Assembly: GCA_900617975.1 (NCBI GenBank) | Contig: UZAE01013217.1 | Location: forward strand, 1 to 19,409 | DNA from: Rodentolepis nana | Taxonomy: Eukaryota > Platyhelminthes > Cestoda > Cyclophyllidea > Hymenolepididae | Direction: 5' to 3' | Length of the DNA: 19,409 nt | Part shown: positions 1-7,712 of the stretch, piece after piece | Layout: each line of letters opens with the position of its first letter | Position numbering within the stretch: the first letter of the stretch is position 1 | Position numbers and translations under genes: made by a program | Notes under the pieces: model-generated | What the model was told of the DNA's origin: nothing | The model's input: the letters and a program-made list of their open reading frames with translations, nothing else | Databases searched by the model: none

Positions 1-173
1 GTGCTGCGCTCTGATACAAACCCCGGCCAGCTATACTCTAATAGAGACCCCAGTCATGGATAATTGCTCAGATAAAAAACGGAAGACTAATGAGTTTAAA
101 ATGATACACAAGTAAAAATTCAATTTGTAAACTTTCAGAAGGTATGAAAATGTTAAATGATATCTGGGAATGG
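1..173. other. Left edge, no gene seen
   Basis: This is AT-rich sequence with no open frame of note. Its last 14 bases (160-173, ATATCTGGGAATGG) are the left target-site copy of the retroposon that follows. Confidence 0.6.
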
Positions 174-502
174 CGGGGTGTGCGATAGACTTACCTCCAC
201 GTGGTGCACCCTGGGCAACATATACTCATACGGCAAAAAAGTCCATCAGTCGGCAGTTGACTTCTGACTTCAAACTACTAAGACCCCCCTGGTTGTCATA
301 TTTGACTCCTTTCACAGTACTCACCTTACCTTTTTCTCTACCTTTGTGTCTGTCTACTTCTTTTACATCTGTGAATCGCTCTTCTGTTCCCCACCCCTCG
401 ATATTCTGCTACTTTGATGAACCTTCCCTCTGTGAAGCCCGAAGCCAGCTAAATGGCTAATGATATCTATCAAAACGCCTGCCATTTGAAATAAATAAAT
501 AA
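174..502 (+). mobile_element. Short retroposon (SINE-like), copy 1, with target-site duplication
   Basis: This is a 329 bp element in + orientation. It starts with GGGGTGTGCGATAGACTTAC and ends with GCCATTTGAA followed by ATAA-type repeats, a tail typical of retroposons. The flanks carry ATATCTGGGAATGG (160-173) and ATATCTGGCAATGG (503-516). They differ at one base in 14, which I read as a target-site duplication. The element has no reverse transcriptase. An open frame of 96 codons across it reappears in other copies as IDLPxRGAPWATYTHTAKK; I regard this as inherited sequence and not as a gene. No convincing pol III A or B box was found, so its class (SINE or truncated LINE) is open. Confidence 0.85.
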
Positions 503-516
503 ATATCTGGCAATGG

Positions 517-1142
517 AGCGATTGGTAGAAATAATGGCAAGTTTAATCTTTCGAAAGAAAGAAAGAAAGGAGTCCTTAAGCTTACTGAATTTTTCCTAAA
601 TCGAAATTTATTTTCATTCAATGCAGTAAAAAAAAATATTTCACGACATTAAATCTTAATAGCATTCCTTTTGTCTGTTAAAACCTTAGGTTTGCAACTG
701 CTATGCACTTTCAAAATATTTTCATCTTACTATAGACGATAGTGATTAAATGTGAAATAAAATTAATCGCCCTTTACGAAAACTCTTTATATTAGTACAC
801 ATATGAGCAATGAATGCGGTGTTGATTATTATCTTTCATATCTTATTTAACTAGTTATTTAGATAAAAGGTACCTTCAAAATTTTCTTCAGTCACAATGG
901 CTATATCTGGAATAGATTTTTCACATGACTTTGTCTAACAACATTTCGCCCAGTCTTAAAAATGATTCGATGTTAAAATCGTTGTTGAGAACAATCCTTG
1001 CAATAGGCCTTTTGAAAACAAAAATAAAGTTTTAAATTCCAATGATAGCGATAAAACTCATGTCTCAAGCTATTTTAATCAATGTGCTATAATTGCGGAA
1101 TATTTGCAGAAGATTGCGTTTCCGAATTTATTAGTATCATAT
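517..1142. other. Non-coding stretch, nothing recognised
   Basis: The stretch is AT-rich with stops in all frames. A short GAAA run lies at about 554-569. I see no gene, RNA or repeat of the local family here. Confidence 0.6.
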
Positions 1143-1155
1143 TCTAAAGACATTT

Positions 1156-1475
1156 ATTTATATCAAATGGCAGCCGTTGTGAAAGTTATCATCAGCCCTT
1201 TAGTTGACTTCGGGCTTCACAGAGGAGGAGGAACATCAAAGTGAAACAAGTTGAGAGGGAGAGGGGGAACAGAAGAGAGTTTCAAAGATGTAAAAGAGAC
1301 AGACACAAAAGTGGAAAAAAGTGAGGTGAGTACTGTGGTAGTAGTCGAATATGACATACAATGGGATGAGGGTAGTTTGAAGTCAGAAGTCAACCGCCTG
1401 TTAATAGACTTTTTTGCCGTATGAGTATACGTTGCCCAGGGTGCACCACGTAGAGGTAAGTCTATCGTACACCCC
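1156..1475 (-). mobile_element. Short retroposon, copy 2, with target-site duplication
   Basis: This is a 320 bp copy of the local retroposon in - orientation. The AAAT-type tail lies at its left end and the GGGTGTACGATAGAC head at its right end. Flanks are TCTAAAGACATTT (1143-1155) and TCTAAGGACATTT (1476-1488), 12 of 13 identical, marking an independent insertion. The right part from 1343 onward, with 218 bp of flank, is repeated exactly at 2433-2783. Confidence 0.85.
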
Positions 1476-1693
1476 TCTAAGGACATTTGACTTAATGTTT
1501 GTACATTCGTAACTGCCTTACAGATGAGCCATTACTCAGGGTATAATTTTAGCACCACTTGAAATGCGACCTACTGTGGAATAAGATTAGCTCTATTGAT
1601 TATTTAATATCCCGAAGATCATATGAGAAGTAGCTTGCACTGGTTGTATTTTTATTTTAATCAAATTTCTTAGTTGTCACAAAAACAGCAAAA
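1343..1693 (+). repeat. 351 bp exact direct repeat, first copy
   Basis: By eye, this stretch matches 2433-2783 base for base at an offset of 1090. It includes the 5' part of retroposon copy 2 and 218 bp of unique-looking flank. The left boundary falls inside the retroposon. The right boundary abuts the undetermined base at 1694. Confidence 0.85.
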
Positions 1694-1694
1694 N
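1694..1694. other. Undetermined base (N)
   Basis: This is the only ambiguous base in the window. It sits exactly where the 351 bp exact repeat ends, which suggests a contig join or an unresolved repeat. Confidence 0.9.
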
Positions 1695-1745
1695 ATTGTC
1701 GAATGAGGCGCAAGCTTTAAATAAGCATATCATATATATTTAACT

Positions 1746-2063
1746 GGGATGCGTGATAGACTTACCTCTACGTGGTGCACTCTGTGCAATTTATACTCGT
1801 ACGACAAAAAAGTCTATAAACCGGCAGTTGAATTCTGACTTCAAACTACCATCGCCCCACTGCATGTCATATTCGTCTACTTCCGTAGTACTCATCTTAC
1901 CTTTTCTCTGTCTTTGTGTCTCTCATTTAAATCTGTATACCACTTTCCTGCCTCCCCCTCCCTCCTCGAATTTTCGTGATATAGAGGTTCCTTCTTTCTG
2001 TGAATCCCGGTGTCAAAGAAATTTGCCAATGGTAAATATCATAAAGCCTGCCATTTGATACAA
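1746..2063 (+). mobile_element. Short retroposon, copy 3
   Basis: This + orientation copy runs from about GGGATGCGTGATAGAC to GCCTGCCATTTGATA. It is more diverged than copies 1 and 2, with many substitutions in the pyrimidine-rich middle. Flanks share only a gapped match (ATATATTTAAC against ATATAATTTGAAC), so a target-site duplication is not established. The ends are approximate. Confidence 0.75.
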
Positions 2064-2233
2064 TGCAAATATAATTTGAACAAATTTATTAATGTGTGAT
2101 GATTTGTTATTTTTTCGTAGCTTCAATAAGTATATTATTAAATATAAACACCAATCAAACTTGAGTAAGCTTGAGTAAATCTAAAAAATGCTCTTAATTT
2201 CAGTCCCCAAATATTACATGAGAGTTATGTTAA
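2064..2233. other. Short AT-rich spacer
   Basis: This spacer lies between oppositely oriented retroposon copies 3 and 4. Nothing else is visible in it. Confidence 0.5.
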
Positions 2234-2565
2234 ATTATTTATTTATATATTTATATCAAATGACATGGGTTTTGATAGTTATCATTAGCTCTTTAGTTGG
2301 CTTCAGGCTTCACAGAGGGGAAGGAACATCAAAGTAAAAAAGTCGATAGGGAGGGGAACAGAAGAGTGTTTCAAAGATGTAAAAGAGACAGACGCAAAGG
2401 TAGAAAAAAGGTAAGATGAGTACTGTGGAAGGAGTCGAATATGACATACAATGGGATGAGGGTAGTTTGAAGTCAGAAGTCAACCGCCTGTTAATAGACT
2501 TTTTTGCCGTATGAGTATACGTTGCCCAGGGTGCACCACGTAGAGGTAAGTCTATCGTACACCCC
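2234..2565 (-). mobile_element. Short retroposon, copy 4 (chimeric)
   Basis: This is a - orientation copy with its tail at about 2234-2255 and its head ending at 2565. Its right part from 2433, and the flank beyond, is identical to copy 2. Its left part is a different, more diverged sequence. The right flank carries TCTAAGGACATTT, the target site of copy 2, but the left flank has no partner for it. The copy therefore looks like two insertions joined inside the element. Confidence 0.8.
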
Positions 2566-2783
2566 TCTAAGGACATTTGACTTAATGTTTGTACATTCGT
2601 AACTGCCTTACAGATGAGCCATTACTCAGGGTATAATTTTAGCACCACTTGAAATGCGACCTACTGTGGAATAAGATTAGCTCTATTGATTATTTAATAT
2701 CCCGAAGATCATATGAGAAGTAGCTTGCACTGGTTGTATTTTTATTTTAATCAAATTTCTTAGTTGTCACAAAAACAGCAAAA
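2433..2783 (+). repeat. 351 bp exact direct repeat, second copy
   Basis: This is identical to 1343-1693. After 2783 the two diverge abruptly (TTCATTCC here, N then ATTGTC in the first). Because copy 2 has a matched target site on both sides, the flank belongs there, and this second copy is the derived or misassembled one. Confidence 0.85.
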
Positions 2784-2861
2784 TTCATTCCCAAAATTAT
2801 TTATTTCATTGGGTCTCGTGCTCTACGGACAAACTCCTGACCCATGATTCCATGACCCTGA

Positions 2862-3167
2862 CGCGATAGACTTACCTCCACGTGGTGCTCCCTGGGCAAC
2901 GTATACTCATACGGCAAAAAAGTCTATTAACAGGCAGTTGACTTCTGACTTCAAACTATCATGACTCCACTGTATGTCATTTTCGACCACTTCCACAGTA
3001 CTCATTTTACCTTTTTTCTCTACCTTTGTGTCTGTCTCTTTTACATCCTTTAACCACTCATCCGTTTCTCCCTATCGACTTTTTTCACTTTGATGTTCCT
3101 CCTCCCCTCTATGAGGCCCGTAGTCAACTAAAGGGCTAATGATACCTATCAAAACGCCTGCCATTTG
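2862..3167 (+). mobile_element. Short retroposon, copy 5, with atypical 5' end
   Basis: This + orientation copy is recognisable from CGCGATAGACTTACC to GCCTGCCATTTG. The usual GGGGTGT head is absent. A flanking near-repeat (2794-2814 and 3168-3188, 18 of 21 identical, sharing the ends AAATTA and TGGGT) would be a target-site duplication only if the element extends 47 bp further left, to 2815. Confidence 0.75.
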
Positions 3168-3188
3168 AAATTAATTACTTCACTGGGT

Positions 3189-4937
3189 AAGCACCCAATC
3201 CCTTACTTGATTTCCCTATAAACGCTTTAAATATCTACTCAACAAAATCTGGGCTTAGAGCTCAATTCTTATAAGCGCATCAGAAGAATTGAGGTATGGA
3301 GATGGACGCGTTAGGATTGGAGAGTGCATATGATTGCTTATGTGGCATTGGCGAAAAGCTGATTCCTTAAAATATAATTAGGGCTAATCGGCGCCGCACC
3401 TACAATTTACCGCTGACTAGGCCTCTGAAAGCACGACTGCACTTCCTCCTTGCATATCAGTACTACGGCCGCACCTTACAGACTGTTAAAGCGTGCATAC
3501 AATTTCATTCTTCAACCTTGGTAACATAATATACTCCATGGTGTTTGTTGAAAACAAATGCTGGGGTCTGGAGAAAACAAAAAATAGTAGAGAAATAAAT
3601 TAAAATGGGAAATATTTAATTTAATGCAACACCTTAATCACATCTGAGGAATGTACAATCCAAATTTTAGGCCTTCTAAGCTATTTTGCTAAAAAATTAT
3701 TCGGGTTTAAACATTTATTTTTCAATTTTGCTCCTCTTAAAATCGATTGAGTACAATCAGAAATCACAATGCAAGTGACCTGAAATGGTTTATTTCTTAT
3801 TAATTTAAATACAGAAGCTGCTGCGCGTAGGAGCTTTAAGTCTGAGCATATTAGTCATAAAAGATATTTAAATTTCTTAATTACTTCCATAAACATTTTT
3901 TTATTAATTTAATGAAATGAGAATAGTAGGTATAAAAGTTAAATTGAACAATAAATTTAACTATTAAAATCCCTGGTATCAAGGTGAGGTTCAGAAATGT
4001 ACTTTAATTTGGCTCATTAAATTCAACTAAGACTTAAAGCATAGTGGGAAGCATTGGAAGGAGAAATAATAACCATTAAAATCGGTAAAAATTGAATTTT
4101 TTTATATTTTTATTAGCCTATATCTAGTACGGCATTCATTCATTAAAACCTCAATATTTTCCATTAATCGTGAAATTGTACATAACAATGACTGCAATCA
4201 TTAAAAATGGATTTTGTTTTGTCATAAACAAAACATATTGAGAAAGACAAGAGAACCCGAGGCAAACGAAGTGACACTTTATAGATTTTCAAGAAACCCT
4301 CTAAACACTCTTTTATTTAAATTTGTAAATAAGCAAAGGCCAATGTAGCTTAGTTATTTCGTAATCATAAACAGAAGTAAAATAATTTCCACTGGGATAA
4401 AACGTTTCTCGGTACTCTGGAATGTAATTCTGAACTTTTAATTAGTTCTCTTTAATTTGAATGTTTTTTTCCTACAGTTGGAATAAAATTGTATCCCGTT
4501 CACATTATTTTTTCAATCTGCTGAATGCAATAAAAAATTTAATTTACTGCAAGTAAAGAGTGTTTTTAAAGTCGATTACGTACAACAGCACTCAATTAGA
4601 ACAATTAAAAAAATCAATCTTTGAGTGAAATACTTTCCTTAAACATAGATATCACATCATTATAAAGTCATGATATGCTTGCTTTTATCAGCTTTAATTA
4701 GAAATCTAGATTCTAGACGAATAACCCTTTTATTTGATCTCATTCGCCAACATTTATTTCTGTTGCGCCTCTAATATACTTGTCATTTTTCACAAATCGA
4801 TGCCAAGATGGGGTCTAATTGTCTGCATTGGTCTGCATTGTGATATATATTTTATTGAAACCAAATATTATGTTTTATTTATTATTTTGGCAACGATCTC
4901 AAAGCCCTCAATCTGGAGTGTTCTGAAGGAGGGAGAG
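3189..4937. other. Long non-coding stretch, nothing recognised
   Basis: About 1.7 kb is mostly very AT-rich and rich in stops. A patch at about 3385-3490 is GC-richer (GGCGCCGCACC, ACGGCCGCACC) and may be an old transposon remnant, but I cannot place it. A small tandem of GGTCTGCATT lies near 4820-4840. No gene or RNA is seen. Confidence 0.5.
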
Positions 4938-5304
4938 TGTGGGACACGTTTCGCTGTGTGCGTCATCGTATGCCTGCATGTCCGCTCGCCTGTGCGGCCG
5001 TACAACTCTGTGTTTAGGGACCGTACAAACAATGACCAATCATCAACCTCTGTTTAACCTAATCCCATACAAACAGTGACCAATCATTAACCTCTGTTTG
5101 TTTAACACTAGCCTCTGTTTGTTTGACCTAATCCGCCATCCTGATCATGATTAACCTCTGGCGACCTGGGAGGTGCGACCGTACAAACAGTGACCAATCA
5201 TTAACCTCTGTTTATCTAATCCCCCATCCTGATCATGAGGTGAATAGCTTGTGTACACACTTTATCTGCAATATACGTCCTGAATAAACGTGTTCCGTGC
5301 TACA
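4938..5304 (+). repeat. GC-richer block of imperfect direct repeats, possible LTR fragment
   Basis: The block begins near TGTGGGACACG. The unit TACAAACAGTGACCAATCAT followed by AACCTCTGTTT occurs three times, starting near 5024, 5068 and 5182, so GACCAATCA appears three times. A second unit, CCATCCTGATCATGA, occurs twice. AATAAA at 5283-5288 precedes GTGCTACA. Repeated CCAAT sites upstream of a poly(A) signal, bounded by TG and CA, are what the U3-R part of a retrotransposon LTR looks like. I see no primer-binding site, polypurine tract, coding region or clear target duplication, so both ends and class are guesses. The block is markedly GC-richer than its surroundings. Confidence 0.45.
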
Positions 5305-6069
5305 CGTCTGTTTCCTTTATAGCTGGGCCATTGCTTAGCTGTTCTGAGAGTCTAGCTAGATTTAGGAGGATCTGCCATAGAGATTTCTGAGTCAGTCAGG
5401 CTTTACTATCGTAGCAATCCGCTGCAAGAGGGAGATGGTCTAATTAATTGCAATATGAAAATTTAGGTTTTGACATAGATCTTGTCAATTTTAACCTACT
5501 AGACCTTGAAGCGCCGTACCTTGAGGAAAGTTGTAACGATGCCTCGGAGCATGGCCATTATTGAAAGTGATTAAAACCTATTAATTATTTTGGTAATTAT
5601 TTAAATTTCTTTATCTATTTCATTTCAAATGTGTTTCATTTCTGAAGAAGTCATCTTTCCAAATCGATTAATTTTAAGGTTGAGTGGTTATGATAGACCC
5701 ATCTCCAAGTTTTCTGAATCAATATCTCCCCTAATGTGACTAAATTTACCTCTAATAGCTATTCCAAATGTTAACAGATAACATAATCCTAGCAAAACAG
5801 ATCGATTATCGGTTGGCCTTTAAGGTACACTGAAGGATGCTTTGATTTGATTTGGAATAGCTAGGTCTGTTTGTTATGGAAATTACAAATATCTCGAAGA
5901 AGGAATCTTTGAGAAGTGAAATTAAATAACAAAAATTAAGGTAATAATTCACACAAAAATGGTTAGTAAATAGCTTCAATGCATTTGGACAGCTAAAATT
6001 ACGTGAATTACAGAGGAAATCATGATTTTATGTGGACTATATTCAGGCTGTTTCAGATGTTCCATCTTT
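5305..6069. other. Non-coding stretch, nothing recognised
   Basis: The first 130 bp continues the GC-richer composition of the preceding block and may belong to it. The rest is AT-rich with no usable open frame. Confidence 0.5.
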
Positions 6070-6085
6070 ATCTTTAGGCTTAAGA

Positions 6086-6573
6086 GGTGTGTGATAGACT
6101 TACCTCCACGTGGTGCACCCTGGGCATCGTATACTCATACGGCAAAAAGTCTATTAACTGGCAGTGGACTTCTGACTTCAAACTACCATCACCCCACTGT
6201 ATGCCATATTTGACCCCTTCCAAAGTACTCATCTTATCTTTTCTCTACTGTCGACTTCTTCCACAGTACTAACCTCACCTTTTTTCTACCTATTTCTCAC
6301 TTCAAACTACCATCACCCCACTGTATGTCATATACCTCTGACTTCAAACTACCATCACCCCACTGTATGCCATATTTGACCCCTTCCAAAGTACTCATCT
6401 TATCTTTTCTCTGCCTTTTGCCTGTCTCTGTTACATCTGTGAATCATTATTCTGCCCCCCCCCCCTCTCGACTTTTTGTCACTTTGATGTTCCTCCTTCT
6501 CTCGGTGAAGCCCGGAGTCAACTTAATGGCTTATGATAACTATCAAAACGCCTGCCATTTGTAATAAATAATA
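6086..6573 (+). mobile_element. Short retroposon, copy 6, internally expanded
   Basis: This is a + orientation copy of 488 bp, about 160 bp longer than the others. The flanks ATCTTTAGGCTTAAGA (6070-6085) and ATCTTTACGCTAAAAGA (6574-6590) look like an imperfect target-site duplication. The extra length comes from an internal repeat. Bases 6171-6246 recur exactly at 6337-6412, and a third, shorter copy of TTCAAACTACCATCACCCCA begins at 6301. A run of ten C lies near 6457-6466. Confidence 0.8.
6171..6412 (+). repeat. Internal repeat within retroposon copy 6
   Basis: A 76 bp unit (6171-6246) is repeated exactly at 6337-6412, with a partial third unit at 6301-6330 between them. Exact identity inside an element otherwise 10-20% diverged from its relatives points to a late event or an assembly error. 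Confidence 0.8.
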
Positions 6574-6656
6574 ATCTTTACGCTAAAAGATATTAGAGAA
6601 TTAAATATTATTTCATTTGAAAGTATCTCCTCAGCAAATTGTGATATTGTTTTCAG

Positions 6657-6908
6657 GCTACATGGATGACACCTTTTGTGATGCCAAATCCGAAAGAAAC
6701 AATTGATGAAATAGCTAGAGGCCAAGAGATCATATCCTCACCTTCAAGTACAATTTTTAATAACAAATTGTGCAATTACCTTGGAAGATGTTCCTTCAAC
6801 CGAATTGTGTTAAATAAACGTGGCACGAACGGAAAGCATAGACATAGTTGTAGTAACCTATCTACTCAAATCAATATTAATCCAACCTCTTCGGACTACC
6901 ACGTCTAG
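6657..6908 (+). CDS. Possible exon of unknown function
   Basis: An acceptor-like TTGTTTTCAG precedes an 83-codon open frame, beginning ATWMTPFVMPNPKE and ending SSDYHV before TAG. The frame is hydrophilic, with KHRHSC and a Ser/Thr/Asn-rich end, and no family is recognised. The stop codon overlaps a donor-like TAG/GTAACT. It lies upstream of the otopetrin gene and could in principle supply its cytoplasmic N-terminus. However, the next exon at 7589 needs two bases from the exon before it, and I find no good donor here in that phase. It may be chance, or the last exon of another transcript. Confidence 0.2.
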   Translation, partial: ATWMTPFVMPNPKETIDEIARGQEIISSPSSTIFNNKLCNYLGRCSFNRIVLNKRGTNGKHRHSCSNLSTQININPTSSDYHV

Positions 6909-7588
6909 GTAACTTTCAGCAGTGATCGAAAAGAACATTTCAGCTCGCGATCTCCATAAAAATTGCGTCCTCCAAAAGTAGTGTAGCTGAAAATAACGAA
7001 TTAATTAATTGAAAATTAATATTCAAGTAAGGATTATTTAGTCGGTGTGAAAAAATTATTACAAGCACTACAATTTGAATTCAACTGCTTCTTATCATTT
7101 GCAAGCAACAATCATATCAAAATATCCGGTCTTAGAAATGTTTATTTTCCCTCAATAATCCAACCTAATGCAATTCTGGGAGAAGCACTCTTTTCACCAA
7201 ATTAGGGGGCATTTTTTTCTGAGAACGTTTTCCGCTAACCACGTAAAAGTAGACTCCTAAGTTGCTTATTCCTTAACCAAATGCCTGCGTTCTAAAAGGC
7301 GTTTATTCTATTTACCTTTAAAAGTGTATTTGAAAATTCATGAATAGCTTTACATGTACATCCTGTTCTGACCTGTCAGTACATTTGCAAGTGTTTGGAA
7401 CCAAATCCAACTAATATCACCTACATTAGGCCTTAACCGGCTTCAGAGCGCATTAACACTTATTTGCTATCGATAAAGAATGAGTGACGTGACACATGCA
7501 CGCCCAAGACAAAGTATAACATCGGAAATCGATAATAAGAGGTAGAGAGGAATTTGCGCTTTACTTTATATTTTAATTGATTTTTCAG
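6909..7588. other. Non-coding stretch before the otopetrin exons
   Basis: No gene is seen. The last bases carry a polypyrimidine tract and CAG (TGATTTTTCAG) that form the acceptor of the exon at 7589. No TATA-containing promoter was recognised, so the first exon of the gene may lie here or further left. Confidence 0.5.
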
Positions 7589-7712
7589 GCGGTCCGTAAT
7601 GTCTTCATTGCTATTTTTATTCGGCGTCTTGGAGGGTGTACTCTCCTTTGCTTTACCCATTATAAATGCATTTGGAAGACCTAGTTACGTCGAACATCAA
7701 TTGTACTTTGAG
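7589..7712 (+). CDS. Otopetrin exon encoding TM1
   Basis: The acceptor is TTTTTCAG and the donor GAG/GTGAGC. The readable frame (first full codon at 7590) gives RSVMSSLLFLFGVLEGVL and continues through one hydrophobic helix to VEHQLYFE, ending in phase 0. The ATG at 7599 is the first in frame. An in-frame TGA lies at 7578-7580, just before the acceptor, so translation either starts here or enters by splicing. A start at 7599 leaves only a few residues before TM1, shorter than the cytoplasmic N-terminus usual in the family, so an upstream coding exon is likely. Confidence 0.7.

Noticed and set aside
174..290. Pol III promoter boxes in the retroposon head
   Set aside because: The best B-box-like match (ACTTCAAACTA) misses several consensus bases and no A box stands at the right distance.
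1440..1475. Retroposon head read as a spliced-leader RNA gene because of the GAG/GTAAGT donor
   Set aside because: There is no Sm-binding site or three-hairpin layout, and the unit has a retroposon tail and target-site duplications instead.
170..2576. Recurring open frames of 80-100 codons with IDLPxRGAPWATYTHTAKK
   Set aside because: They follow the retroposon copies exactly, break in some of them, have no known fold and end in pyrimidine-rich low-complexity sequence. Shared ancestry of the repeat explains them.
3116..3166. Hammerhead-ribozyme-like order near the retroposon 3' end (GTC, CTAATGA, then CAAAACGCC; CTGATGA in copy 2)
   Set aside because: The essential G of the GAAA core is missing in every copy, CTGATGA is kept in only one, and stems I and II do not form consistently. 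It is at best a decayed relic and more likely chance.
4734..5057. 107-codon open frame on the + strand
   Set aside because: It runs from AT-rich sequence into the repeated GC-richer block, with no domain or splice context.
7460..7660. 66-codon frame on the - strand
   Set aside because: It overlaps the TM1 exon on the other strand and has no recognisable features.
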